Assembly (NCBI RefSeq): GCF_900105755.1
Contig: NZ_FNTQ01000001.1
Location: forward strand, 930,001 to 994,000
DNA length: 64,000 nt
Source of the DNA: Streptomyces sp. Ag109_O5-10
GTDB lineage: Bacteria; Actinomycetota; Actinomycetes; Streptomycetales; Streptomycetaceae
Reading direction: 5' to 3'
The notes beneath the pieces are model-generated. The model saw nothing but the letters and a program-made list of their open reading frames with translations. It was not told where the DNA came from and did not search any database. A program made the translations under genes and the position numbers. Within the stretch, counting starts at the first letter, position 1, and each line of letters begins with the position of its first letter. Below are positions 34,984-43,254 of the stretch, piece by piece.

Positions 34984-35706
34984 ATGACTGCCGTGCTCTT
35001 CGACTTCTCCGGGACCCTCTTCCGCATCGAGTCCACCGAATCCTGGCTGCGGGCGGTGCTCGCCGATGCCCAGATACCGCTCTCCGAGGACGAGTTGGCC
35101 GAGGCGGCGCGAGCGCTCGAGACGGCCGGGGCACAGCCCGGCGGGGCCTTCCCCGCCGAGCTGCCGGCGGAACTGTGCGACGTGTGGGCGGTGCGCGACG
35201 AGAGCGCGGAACTGCACCGGGCCGCCTACACCGGTCTCTCCCGCCGGGTGGCGCTGCCCGACCCTGCCCTGCACGACGCACTGTACGAGCGGCACATGGA
35301 CCCGCGGGCCTGGTCGCCGTACCCGGACGCGGCGCGGGTCCTGCGGACGCTGCGCGAGCACGGCATCGGAGTCGGCGTGGTCAGCAACATCGGCTGGGAC
35401 CTGCGCCCGGTCTTCCGCGCGCACGGGCTCGACGCCTACGTGGACACGTACGTCCTGTCGTACGAGCACGGCGTCCAGAAGCCGGACCCCAGGCTCTTCA
35501 CGGTCGCGCTGGAGGCGCTGGGCGCCGGGGCGGCGGAGACGCTGATGGTCGGGGACAGCAGGCCGGCCGACGGCGGGGCGGCGGCGCTCGGCTGCCGCGT
35601 GCACTTCGTGGACCACCTCCCGGTGGCCGAACGCCCGGACGCGCTGCTCGCGGTCCTGGACCTGGTGGGCGCGGCCCGCCGACCGGTCACGCCCACCCAG
35701 GCCTGA
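34984..35706 (+). CDS. HAD-superfamily hydrolase
   Basis: The 240-residue protein shows HAD motif I as FDFSGTLF, in which the second Asp of DxDGT is replaced by Ser (DFSGT), motif II VVSNIGWD, the K in HGVQKPDP and motif IV MVGDSRPADGG. The missing second motif-I aspartate, normally the acid/base of phosphatases, hints at a non-phosphatase activity (dehalogenase-like) or altered chemistry. TAGAGT lies seven bases upstream of the ATG. Confidence 0.88.
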   Translation: MTAVLFDFSGTLFRIESTESWLRAVLADAQIPLSEDELAEAARALETAGAQPGGAFPAELPAELCDVWAVRDESAELHRAAYTGLSRRVALPDPALHDALYERHMDPRAWSPYPDAARVLRTLREHGIGVGVVSNIGWDLRPVFRAHGLDAYVDTYVLSYEHGVQKPDPRLFTVALEALGAGAAETLMVGDSRPADGGAAALGCRVHFVDHLPVAERPDALLAVLDLVGAARRPVTPTQA

Positions 35707-35803
35707 TCTGTGGCGCCGTCCGCCCGAGACGCTCCCCCGTGTCGCCCCGGACGGACGGCAGCCCTGAACAGGCCCCGCACAGGGCGGTGCCCACCGCGTC
35801 GAT

Positions 35804-35822
35804 TATAGTTGGCTGGCAGCCA
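35804..35822 (+). promoter_or_regulatory. -10 box and TetR-type operator
   Basis: TATAGT (35804-35809) is directly followed by the palindrome TGGCTG-G-CAGCCA (35810-35822), 20 bp before the TetR start. The arrangement suggests autorepression. Confidence 0.65.
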
Positions 35823-35842
35823 GTCAACGCAGGAGTTCCAGG

Positions 35843-36529
35843 ATGTCCCCCCGCAGCCGCTCGGTCAATGAAGAATTGCGCAGGCGTTCGCGTGAGCGGC
35901 TGCTGCAGGCCGCGGTGGAGCTGGTCGACGAGCACGGGTACGAGGCGACCACACTGGGCGCGATCGCGGACCGGGCGGGCTCGGCGCGCGGGCTGGTGTC
36001 GTACTACTTCCCCGGCAAGCGCCAGCTGGTCCAGTCCGCCGTGCACCGGCTGATGCACCGCACCCTGGAGGAGGCACTGGAGCACGAGCCGCACACCGAG
36101 GACGGGCGGGAGCGGCTGGCCCGGGCCATCGACGCGATCCTGGGACTCGCGCAGGACCGGCCGGTGCTGATGCGCCAGCACATGGCGGGCCTGCTCCAGG
36201 CCGAGGGCTTCGTGCAGTGCCCCGAGCAGCGGCGGCTCGCGGAGCTGCTGGGCGACACCGTCGCCCGCTACGGCTCGCACCACGTCGAGGCCGACTACCC
36301 CATGCTGCGTGCCATGCTGATGGGCGCGGTGTACGCGGCGCTGGTGCCGGGTGTGCCGATGCCGGTCCCGGCGCTGCGGGGGGAGCTGTTCGAGCGCTAC
36401 GGGCTGGACCGGGAGCTGGGCCTGCCCCGGGAGTCCGATCCGGCGGCCGAACGGCGGGACCTGTCCCGGTTCTTCGCCACCGAGGACCGGTCCGAGCCCG
36501 GATCGGAACCCGGACCCGAGGCCGGCTAG
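35843..36529 (+). CDS. TetR-family transcriptional regulator
   Basis: The 228-residue regulator has an N-terminal TetR HTH: RLLQAAVELVDEHGYEATTLGAIADRAGSARGLVSYYFPGK, about residues 20-60 in blocks. The ligand domain is all-helical and unidentified. AGGAG precedes the ATG. The palindrome overlapping the transcription start region suggests autoregulation. The downstream ferredoxin reductase (176 bp away, same strand) could be a target. Confidence 0.9.
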   Translation: MSPRSRSVNEELRRRSRERLLQAAVELVDEHGYEATTLGAIADRAGSARGLVSYYFPGKRQLVQSAVHRLMHRTLEEALEHEPHTEDGRERLARAIDAILGLAQDRPVLMRQHMAGLLQAEGFVQCPEQRRLAELLGDTVARYGSHHVEADYPMLRAMLMGAVYAALVPGVPMPVPALRGELFERYGLDRELGLPRESDPAAERRDLSRFFATEDRSEPGSEPGPEAG

Positions 36530-36705
36530 GCCGCTCCCGGCTTCCGGAACTTCCGCAGAAGGCGCCACTCGCGGCTACGCGCCGCGATCGCATGATCACA
36601 CTCCTGACATCCTGACACGCCTGCACGTCACCCCAGCGGCTCCTGCCCAGGCGGCCGGGCCGGTGGGATGCTGGAACCACCAGCCCCTCGGGCAAGGAGT
36701 TCCCC

Positions 36706-38049
36706 GTGTTGCGTGTCGCCGTCGTCGGCTCCGGGCCGAGCGGGTGCTACACCGCCCAGAACCTCGTCCAGCTCGACCCCACGGTCCGCGTGGACGTCCT
36801 GGACCGGTTGCCGTGCCCGTACGGACTGGTGCGGTACGGCGTCGCCCCGGACCACGAGAAGATCAAGTCGCTGCAGGGGAACCTGCGCACCGTGCTGGAG
36901 CACGAACGGGTGCGGTTCCTCGGCGGGGTCAGGGTCGGGGGCGCGGGCGGGCTGCCGGTGGAGCGGCTGCGGGAGCTGTACCACGCGGTGGTGTACTGCG
37001 TGGGCGCCGCGACCGACCGGCGGCTCGGGATTCCCGGCGAGGAGCTGCCGGGCAGCTGGTCGGCGACCGAGTTCGTCTCCTGGTACAGCGCGCACCCGGA
37101 CGCCGTCGACGCCGGGTTCGTGCGCGACGCCCGGTCGGCGGTGGTCATCGGGGTCGGCAACGTCGCGGTGGACGTGGCGCGGATGCTGGTCCGGGGCGTG
37201 GCGGAGCTGAGCCCCACCGACATGCCGCAGGCGGCCCTGACGGCACTGGCGGCGAGCCGGATAAGAGAGGTCCACGTGGTGGGCCGGCGGGGACCCTCGC
37301 AGGCGCGGTTCACCACGAAGGAGCTGCGCGAGCTGGCCGGGCTGCCGGAGACCGCCGTCCGGGTGGAGGCGGAGGACCTGGCCCTGGATCCGGCCTGCGC
37401 CGACCCGTCCGCGCTGCCCGCCGCCCAGCGTCGCAACGTGGAGGTGCTGCGCGGCTGGGCCGAGGCCGGCGCCCGGGGCACGGACCGCGCCATCCGGTTG
37501 CGCTTCTTCCTGCGCCCGGTCGAACTGCTCGACGACGGCGGCCGGGTGGGCGCGGTGCTCTTCGAACGCACCGAGCCGGACGGCAGCGGCGGGGTGCGCG
37601 GCACCGGGCGGTACGAGACGGTCGAGGCGCAGCTGGTGCTGCGGTCGGTCGGCTACCGCGGAGTGCCGCTGGACGGGCTCCCGTTCGACGAGGAGAGCGG
37701 CACCGTGCCGCACGAGGCCGGCCGGGTCCTGGACAGCTGCTTCGGCGTGCCCGGCGACTACGTGGCCGGGTGGATCAAACGCGGTCCGACCGGCGTCATC
37801 GGCACCAACCGGCCCGACGCCAAGGAGACGGTGACCTCTCTCCTGGAGGACGCGCCGGCGCTGCTGCGCAGGACGGTGCCGGAGGATCCGGTCGACGCGC
37901 TCCGCTCGGCCGGCATCGAGCCGGTCCCGTGGACGGGATGGCAGGCGATCGAGCGGGCCGAGGCGGCGCTGGGCGCCCGGCTCGGCCGGAGCGTGGTCAA
38001 GCTGGCCGACTGGAACTCCCTGCTGGCGGCGGCGCGGACCGGGTCGTAG
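36706..38049 (+). CDS. FprA-type NADPH:ferredoxin/adrenodoxin reductase
   Basis: The 447-residue flavoenzyme starts with the FAD-binding motif VVGSGPSGCYTAQNL and the family hallmark CPYGLVRYGVAPDHEKIK. The NADPH-binding site is VVIGVGNVAVDVARML. The C-terminal GWIKRGPTGVIGTNRPDAKET loop is also typical. It passes electrons from NADPH to a ferredoxin, and in turn to P450s or other partners. The GTG start has AAGGAG upstream. No ferredoxin or P450 gene is nearby. Confidence 0.92.
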   Translation: MLRVAVVGSGPSGCYTAQNLVQLDPTVRVDVLDRLPCPYGLVRYGVAPDHEKIKSLQGNLRTVLEHERVRFLGGVRVGGAGGLPVERLRELYHAVVYCVGAATDRRLGIPGEELPGSWSATEFVSWYSAHPDAVDAGFVRDARSAVVIGVGNVAVDVARMLVRGVAELSPTDMPQAALTALAASRIREVHVVGRRGPSQARFTTKELRELAGLPETAVRVEAEDLALDPACADPSALPAAQRRNVEVLRGWAEAGARGTDRAIRLRFFLRPVELLDDGGRVGAVLFERTEPDGSGGVRGTGRYETVEAQLVLRSVGYRGVPLDGLPFDEESGTVPHEAGRVLDSCFGVPGDYVAGWIKRGPTGVIGTNRPDAKETVTSLLEDAPALLRRTVPEDPVDALRSAGIEPVPWTGWQAIERAEAALGARLGRSVVKLADWNSLLAAARTGS

Positions 38050-38175
38050 CGGAACGGGATCCGTCCGCGTCCAGGTGGGCATGACACGTATCGGCAACAG
38101 ACCGGAAATCAACAAACTGTTCAAGCCGCTTACGGTCTCGTGCTGTCCGGATGTCGTCCCCGCTCTGGAGTCCTC

Positions 38176-39528
38176 ATGGTCACCACCAGCACCTCCGTCC
38201 ATCCCGTCGACGAGGTCCCACCCGTACGGCAGTTGACCGCGTTCGGTCTCCAGCACGTGCTCGCGATGTACGCGGGCGCGGTCGCCGTCCCGCTGATCGT
38301 GGGCGGCGCGATGAAGCTGTCGCCCGCCGACCTGGCGTACCTGATCACCGCCGACCTGCTGGTGTGCGGCATCGCCACGCTCATCCAGTGCGTCGGCTTC
38401 TGGCGCTTTGGCGTCCGGCTGCCGATCATGCAGGGCTGCACGTTCGCGGCGGTCTCGCCGATGGTCCTCATCGGCACGACGGGCGGCGGACTTCCCGCGA
38501 TCTACGGCTCGGTGATCGTCGCGGGCCTGGCGATCATGCTCCTTGCGCCCGTCTTCGGCAGGCTGCTGCGCTTCTTCCCGCCCCTGGTCACCGGCACGGT
38601 GATCCTGATCATCGGGGTCTCGCTGCTGCCGGTGGCCGGCAACTGGGCGGCGGGCGGCGCCGGTGCGAAGGACTTCGGGGAGCCGAAGAACCTGGCGCTG
38701 GCGGCCTTCGTGCTCGCGGTGGTGCTCGGCGTGCAGCGGTTCGCGCCCGCCTACCTCGCCCGGATCGCGGTTTTGATCGGCATCGCGGTGGGCCTGGCGG
38801 TGGCGGTGCCCTTCGGGTTCACGGACTTCAGCGGGGTCGGGGACGCCGACTGGCTGGGCATCAGCACGCCGTTCCACTTCGGGGCGCCGACGTTCCGGGC
38901 CTCGGCGATCGTCTCCATGCTGGTGGTGGCCCTGGTCACGATGACCGAGACGACCGGTGACCTGCTCGCGGTCGGCGAGCTGACCGGCCGCCGCGTGGAG
39001 CCGCGCTCCCTCGCCGACGGGCTGCGCGCCGACGGCCTCTCGACCGTCCTCGGCGGAGTCTTCAACACCTTCCCGTACACGGCGTTCGCGCAGAACGTGG
39101 GCCTGGTCGGCATGACCCGGGTGCGCAGCCGCTGGGTGGTCGCCGCGGCCGGGGGCATCCTGGTGCTGCTCGGCCTGCTGCCCAAGCTGGGCGCGGTGGT
39201 CGCGGCGATTCCGGCCCCGGTGCTGGGCGGCGCGGGCCTGGTGATGTTCGGCACGGTCGCGGCGAGCGGCCTGCGCACCCTTGCGGCCGTCGACTTCCAC
39301 GGCAACAACAATCTGACGGTGGTCGCCGTCTCGGTGGCGGTCGGCGTGCTGCCGGTGGGCGTGCCGGCGGTCTACGCGAAGTTCCCCGACTGGTTCCAGA
39401 CGGTGATGAACAGCGGCATCAGCGCGGGCTGCCTGACGGCGCTCGTCCTGAACCTGCTCTTCAACCACCTGCCGTCGCGGGCGGATTCGGCTCCGGGAAC
39501 GGTCCCCACCGGAGCCGAGTCCGCCTAG
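38176..39528 (+). CDS. NCS2-family nucleobase (xanthine/uracil) permease
   Basis: The 450-residue permease has about 12-14 membrane helices and the NCS2 signature AQNVGLVGMTRVRSR. The family imports uracil, xanthine or urate by proton symport. I placed the start at ATG 38176, after GGAG. The TAG stop codon lies inside the CTAG at the left end of the 169-bp hairpin element (39525-39693), so the gene's 3' boundary is supplied by that element or its target site. Homologues may extend slightly further. Confidence 0.9.
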   Translation: MVTTSTSVHPVDEVPPVRQLTAFGLQHVLAMYAGAVAVPLIVGGAMKLSPADLAYLITADLLVCGIATLIQCVGFWRFGVRLPIMQGCTFAAVSPMVLIGTTGGGLPAIYGSVIVAGLAIMLLAPVFGRLLRFFPPLVTGTVILIIGVSLLPVAGNWAAGGAGAKDFGEPKNLALAAFVLAVVLGVQRFAPAYLARIAVLIGIAVGLAVAVPFGFTDFSGVGDADWLGISTPFHFGAPTFRASAIVSMLVVALVTMTETTGDLLAVGELTGRRVEPRSLADGLRADGLSTVLGGVFNTFPYTAFAQNVGLVGMTRVRSRWVVAAAGGILVLLGLLPKLGAVVAAIPAPVLGGAGLVMFGTVAASGLRTLAAVDFHGNNNLTVVAVSVAVGVLPVGVPAVYAKFPDWFQTVMNSGISAGCLTALVLNLLFNHLPSRADSAPGTVPTGAESA

Positions 39529-39693
39529 TGCCGCGGCAGGCAACGTTTGCCCGTCAAGGAGCGGCGTCCGGTGCGTGCTCTCGGCGTGCCGGCCGGAAGT
39601 CCTCGTACTGGATGTACTTGGGCTTCCGTCCGGTGCGGCGAGAGTGCGTGCCGGGCGTCGTGACGGGGCGAACGTTGCCTGTTGCGGCACTAG
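39525..39693. mobile_element. MITE-like 169-bp snap-back element flanked by CTAG
   Basis: The ends are near-perfect inverted repeats of about 32 bp (CTAGTGCCGCGGCAGGCAAC at the left, with matching right arm 39661-39693). Pairing continues inward for about another 40 bp, leaving a loop around 39600-39620. A CTAG sits at each outer border and may be target duplication or part of the repeat. The minus strand has a short frame (RTGRKPKYIQYEDFRPARRE) resembling the tail of a transposase. It is probably a MITE or decayed IS5-like element, and may terminate the convergent NCS2 and SnoaL-like genes. Confidence 0.7.
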
Positions 39694-39726
39694 CTCACCG
39701 CCGGTCCCACCGGCCCGCTCCCGTCC

Positions 39727-40143
39727 TCACACCTCGACGAGGCCGAGCTGGCGCAGCATGCCGAGTTCGTCGCTGCTGCCCCACCGTTCGACGAGTTTGC
39801 CGTCGCGGTCGAAGCGGCTGATCTGCATGCCCCGGTAGCTGACCTTCCGGCCGGTCGCCGGATGCCCCAGCAGCGGTCCCAGGTGCGTTCCGGAGATGAC
39901 ATAGGCGAAGGCCAACTCGTCGTCGGTGGCGACCAGATGCTCCACCTGGAGGCTCAAGTCGGGGAAGGCCGTCCGCAGTTCGCCGAACATGGTCTTGTAC
40001 CCGCCGGGCCCGGGCCCCTGCCCCGGGGCGGGATCGTGGTCGGTCGCGTCGGCCGCGACGATCCCGTCGAGGGCATCGAGGTCGCCGGCGACGACGGCCT
40101 CTCCGAAAGCGGTCTGCGCGGCGATGTTCGTCTGCTGAGCCAT
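39727..40143 (-). CDS. SnoaL-like/NTF2-fold ester cyclase family protein
   Basis: The 138-residue protein has the cone-shaped NTF2-like pattern: FGEAVVAGDLDALDGIVAADATDHDP, MFGELRTAFPDLSLQVEHLVA and GRKVSYRGMQISRFDRDGKLVERW. SnoaL relatives cyclise polyketides, but most small stand-alone members have no known reaction. It is downstream of the MerR remnant on the same strand, 151 bp away. Confidence 0.82.
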   Translation of the reverse strand: MAQQTNIAAQTAFGEAVVAGDLDALDGIVAADATDHDPAPGQGPGPGGYKTMFGELRTAFPDLSLQVEHLVATDDELAFAYVISGTHLGPLLGHPATGRKVSYRGMQISRFDRDGKLVERWGSSDELGMLRQLGLVEV

Positions 40144-40294
40144 GGGCACTCCCGGAGCATCTGGGCCACTGGCCTGAGGTCGGCTGCGAAGCGCATGCAC
40201 ACGGTAGATCGACCGTACACCGCTCCCCCGGCGCGAGCACGTCCGCGCGGCGGGGGCTCGGGGCCACCGGTCTGCGCCCGGTCTCCGCCAGGTC

Positions 40295-40555
40295 TCACAC
40301 GTCGGGCCGCGGCCGCCGCAGTACGTCGGCGGCCTGCCGGTGGCCGTCGCCCGGCAGGCCGCGCAGCGGGCGGGGCAGGCTGGCGTGCGGCGCGAGGCCG
40401 GGTTCGGCGGCCACTGCCGCGATGACCCGCAGCGATCCGTGCCGGGCGAAGAGGTCCCACAGCGGCTGGAGCGGCTCCGCCTCCTCCCGGGCCCGGTCGG
40501 CCCGCCCCGGCCGGACCGGCACACCCGCCCGGCGGGCGAGCTCACTGATCCGCAT
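40295..40555 (-). pseudogene. MerR-family regulator remnant
   Basis: The frame starts with a convincing MerR N-terminus MRISELARRAGVPV after a good ribosome site (GAGGTG, six bases before ATG). The rest of the helix-turn-helix (normally TIKYYLREGLL...) is missing; the sequence jumps to RPGRADRAREEAEPLQPLW and ends after 86 residues, while MerR proteins have 120-300. An in-frame internal deletion is the simplest explanation. A MerR-type dyad remains upstream (40581-40600). It could still be a short expressed protein. Confidence 0.6.
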
Positions 40556-40580
40556 GTCTCTCACCTCGACGAACGCTGAA

Positions 40581-40600
40581 CCCTGCCCCCGAGGGCAAGG
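40581..40600 (-). promoter_or_regulatory. MerR-type operator dyad
   Basis: CCTTGCCC-TCGG-GGGCAGGG on the minus strand is an 8-4-8 dyad with one mismatch, placed 26 bp upstream of the MerR remnant ATG. It is located where MerR proteins bind, in a long promoter spacer. Confidence 0.6.
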
Positions 40601-40632
40601 TCGAGGCGCCTCGCCGGATAGGGCAGCCGGGA

Positions 40633-41391
40633 TCAGTCGGCCGGGTTTGCGGCCGGCCCGCTCAGTTCCGCCCGGTACCGCGCGTACGCGGCGCGCAGTT
40701 CGTCGCCCGGCCAGTGGGCGGGCAGGAGCTCCGGGGGCAGCACGGGGTCGGTCAGCAGGTGGCGTACCGCCGCCGCGAAGACCGTGAAGCGGTCGGCCGG
40801 GAGGCGGGACGCGGACGCCCGGGCCAGGAGGGCGCGGGCGGTGGCCGACCAGGTGGTCAACGGCCAGAGGTCGGCGGCCAGCTCGGGGGCGGGGCGGTCG
40901 GGGCGGGCCGTGTAGGTCTGGGTGGTCGCCGCGAGGTCGGCGGGAACCGGTCTCGCCAGGTTCGCCGGGCGGAGCCAGACGCCCTCGCGGAGTTCGGCCA
41001 GGCGCAGGGAGGTCAGGCGGGAGCGCAGGTCGGCGCGTGCGGCGGGGTCGCGGCCCGTGGCCGTGACGACCAGCATCTCCCACTCGCCGTGCCACGCGCG
41101 CGTGCGGGGCCGCACCGCCTCGTCCTGGCGGCGCTGGCGGGCCAGCAGCCGGTCGCTGAGGCCGTAGACGGCGTCACCGGTGCGGCGCAGATCACCGGCG
41201 GCCGTCATACGGCTGAGCGCGGCGCGGAGCGTGGAGCCGCCGACCCCGAAGGGCTCGACGAACCGGATCAGGTCCTTCACCGGCAGCTCCGGCGGATGCG
41301 TGCCCAGGAGCAGGCTCAGCACGACCGACCTGGCGGACAGGGGCGGCAGGCCGACGTCGGCGGGCTCGGCGGACACGTCCTTCATGCGCAT
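40633..41391 (-). CDS. PaaX-family transcriptional regulator
   Basis: The 252-residue protein has the PaaX order: N-terminal winged helix (SARSVVLSLLLG, FGVGGSTLRAALSRMTAAGDLRRTGDAVYGLSDRLL in blocks), a middle domain (WHGEWEMLVVTA, REGVWLRPANL) and PaaX-C (FVFAAAVRHLL-like, LPPELLPAHWPGDELRAAY). PaaX represses phenylacetate or related catabolic genes by sensing acyl-CoA ligands. It diverges from an AidB-type dehydrogenase, and a palindrome overlaps its own start region. An upstream GTG at 41397 is a possible start. Confidence 0.88.
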   Translation of the reverse strand: MRMKDVSAEPADVGLPPLSARSVVLSLLLGTHPPELPVKDLIRFVEPFGVGGSTLRAALSRMTAAGDLRRTGDAVYGLSDRLLARQRRQDEAVRPRTRAWHGEWEMLVVTATGRDPAARADLRSRLTSLRLAELREGVWLRPANLARPVPADLAATTQTYTARPDRPAPELAADLWPLTTWSATARALLARASASRLPADRFTVFAAAVRHLLTDPVLPPELLPAHWPGDELRAAYARYRAELSGPAANPAD

Positions 41392-41394
41392 GGT

Positions 41395-41409
41395 CACGTA
41401 CTGTACGTG
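41395..41409. promoter_or_regulatory. Operator palindrome next to PaaX start
   Basis: CACGTAC-T-GTACGTG is a perfect 7-1-7 palindrome 3 bp upstream of the PaaX ATG (and overlapping the alternative GTG). It is a likely repressor site. Confidence 0.7.
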
Positions 41410-41418
41410 CGGCGCCTT

Positions 41419-41454
41419 GTTGCACTATTGCTGCGGCCGCAGGATTACTGCAAC
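41419..41454. promoter_or_regulatory. 36-bp dyad abutting the AidB-type start
   Basis: GTTGCACTATTGCTGCGG pairs with the following CCGCAGGATTACTGCAAC at 15 of 18 positions. The dyad ends exactly at the base before the dehydrogenase ATG. A -35-like TTGCAC (41420-41425) is inside it. Confidence 0.65.
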
Positions 41455-43125
41455 ATGGCAGCCATGGACTCGACCGCCGCGCACCCGCAGCCGCAGTACG
41501 CCACCCACGACGTCACCAACCAGCCGCCCCCGCTCGCCCCGTACGACGCCTCCGACGACCCGGCCCTGATCGAGGGGCTGCGCCGGGAAGGGGCGGAGTG
41601 GGCCGAGGCGGGGATCCGGCGACTCGGGGCGCGGGCCGGGAGCGCGGAGGCGCAGGAGTGGGGTGAGCTGGCCAACCGGCACGAGCCGGAGCTGCGCACC
41701 CACGACCGGTACGGCAACCGGATCGACGAGGTCGACTTCCACCCCAGCTGGCACCACCTGATGCGGGCGGCGGTGGAGGAGGGCCTGGCCGGAGCGGCCT
41801 GGGCGGACGACCGGGCCGGGGCCCATGTCGCGCGGACGGCGGGCGGACTGGTGTGGGGGCACACCGAATCCGGCCACGGGTGCCCGACGTCCATGACGTA
41901 CGCCGCCGTTCCGGCGCTGCGCGCCCAGCCCGAGCTGGCCAAGGTGTACGAACCGCTGCTGACCAGCCGGGAGTACGAACCGGGGCTGCGCGTGCCGACG
42001 GAGAAGCCGGGGCTGCTCGCCGGGATGGGCATGACCGAGAAGCAGGGCGGTTCGGACGTACGGACGAACACGACGGCCGCCACGCCCACCGCCGAGCCGG
42101 GCGTCTACACCCTGCGCGGGCACAAGTGGTTCACCTCGGCGCCGATGTGCGACGTCTTCCTGGTGCTGGCCCAGGCACCGGGCGGTCTGTCCTGCTTCCT
42201 CGTGCCGCGCGTGCTCCCGGACGGCAGCCGCAACGCGTTCCGCATCCAGCGGCTGAAGGACAAGCTCGGCAACCGATCCAACGCGTCCTCGGAGCCGGAG
42301 TTCGACGGCACCGTGGCCTGGCTGGTCGGGCCCGAGGGGCGGGGGGTGAAGACCATCATCGAGATGGTCAACTGCACCCGGCTCGACTGCGTGATGAACT
42401 CGGCGACCCTGATGCGCAGGACGCTCGTCGAGGCGGGCCATCATGCGCGCCACCGCAGCGCGTTCGGGGCCCGGCTCGTCGACCAGCCGCTGATGCGCAA
42501 CGTGCTGGCCGACCTGGCGGTGGAGTCGGAGGCCGCGACCACGCTGACCCTGCGGCTCGCGGGGGCGGCGGACCGGGCGGTGCGCGGGGACGAGCAGGAG
42601 CGGGCCTTCCGGCGGATCGCGACCGCCGTCGGCAAGTACTGGGTCACCAAGCGCGGCCCGGCCTTCACCGCGGAGGCCCTGGAGTGCCTGGGCGGCAACG
42701 GCTACGTCGAGGACTCCGGCATGCCCCGGCACTACCGCGAGGCGCCGCTGCTGTCGATCTGGGAGGGCTCGGGAAACGTCAACGCGCTCGACGTGCTGCG
42801 CGCGCTGTCCCGCGAACCCGGCGCCGCCGACGCCCTGTTCGGCGAACTCGCGCTCGCGCGCGGGGCGGACGCCCGGCTGGACGCGACCGTGACCCGGCTG
42901 CAGAACGAATTGGCCGAGACCGATCAGGTGGGCGCGCGCCGGCTGGTCGAGCGGATGGCGCTCGCGCTCCAGGCCTCGCTGCTGGTCCGGTACGCTCCGG
43001 CCGCCGTCGCGGACGCCTTCTGCGCGACCCGGCTCGGCGGCGACTGGGGGCACGCCTTCGGCACCCTGCCGGCCGGCACCGGGTTCGACGCGATCCTGGA
43101 GCGGGCCCTTCCTGGCCGGAACTGA
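41455..43125 (+). CDS. Acyl-CoA dehydrogenase of the AidB type
   Basis: The 556-residue flavoprotein is longer than ordinary acyl-CoA dehydrogenases (about 390) and matches the AidB arrangement. Visible blocks are LAGMGMTEKQGGSDVRTNTT (FAD/substrate loop), LRGHKWFTSAPMCDVFLVLA, EGRGVKTIIEMVNCTRLDC, and the C-terminal ECLGGNGYVEDSGMPRHYREAPLLSIWEG. AidB in E. coli is part of the adaptive response to alkylation; others are isovaleryl-CoA-dehydrogenase-like. The gene is divergent from PaaX, whose dyads lie between them. It probably feeds electrons to ETF (genes at 18.5-20.3 kb). Confidence 0.9.
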   Translation: MAAMDSTAAHPQPQYATHDVTNQPPPLAPYDASDDPALIEGLRREGAEWAEAGIRRLGARAGSAEAQEWGELANRHEPELRTHDRYGNRIDEVDFHPSWHHLMRAAVEEGLAGAAWADDRAGAHVARTAGGLVWGHTESGHGCPTSMTYAAVPALRAQPELAKVYEPLLTSREYEPGLRVPTEKPGLLAGMGMTEKQGGSDVRTNTTAATPTAEPGVYTLRGHKWFTSAPMCDVFLVLAQAPGGLSCFLVPRVLPDGSRNAFRIQRLKDKLGNRSNASSEPEFDGTVAWLVGPEGRGVKTIIEMVNCTRLDCVMNSATLMRRTLVEAGHHARHRSAFGARLVDQPLMRNVLADLAVESEAATTLTLRLAGAADRAVRGDEQERAFRRIATAVGKYWVTKRGPAFTAEALECLGGNGYVEDSGMPRHYREAPLLSIWEGSGNVNALDVLRALSREPGAADALFGELALARGADARLDATVTRLQNELAETDQVGARRLVERMALALQASLLVRYAPAAVADAFCATRLGGDWGHAFGTLPAGTGFDAILERALPGRN

Positions 43126-43129
43126 TCCC

Positions 43130-43172
43130 TGTGCGATCCGCCGACGGCAGCCGACCGTCGACGGATCGCACA
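43130..43172 (+). terminator. Terminator hairpin after AidB-type gene
   Basis: Arms TGTGCGATCCGCCGACGG (43130-43147) and its complement (43155-43172) match at 17 of 18 positions with a 7-nt loop. The hairpin isolates the next gene's promoter. Confidence 0.8.
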
Positions 43173-43196
43173 CAGTTGCCGTCCGATTCCGCATCG

Positions 43197-43219
43197 TTGT
43201 CAGTGCGGTGGTGCAGACT
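43197..43219 (+). promoter_or_regulatory. RecA-NDp/PafBC-like promoter variant before HEAT gene
   Basis: TTGTCAGTG, eight bases, then CAGACT. The consensus known for actinobacterial DNA-damage promoters is TTGTCRGTG-N8-TAnnnT; here only the first -10 base deviates. It is 35 bp upstream of the GTG start. Confidence 0.65.
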
Positions 43220-43254
43220 CCGGAACAGGTGGTACTCGTCCGGGGAGGACAACG

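Noticed and set aside
36628..39690. A 1020-codon open frame on the minus strand opposite the ferredoxin reductase and NCS2 genes
   Set aside because: Composition is Arg/His/Gly/Asp-rich without domains; the opposite strand encodes two clear families.
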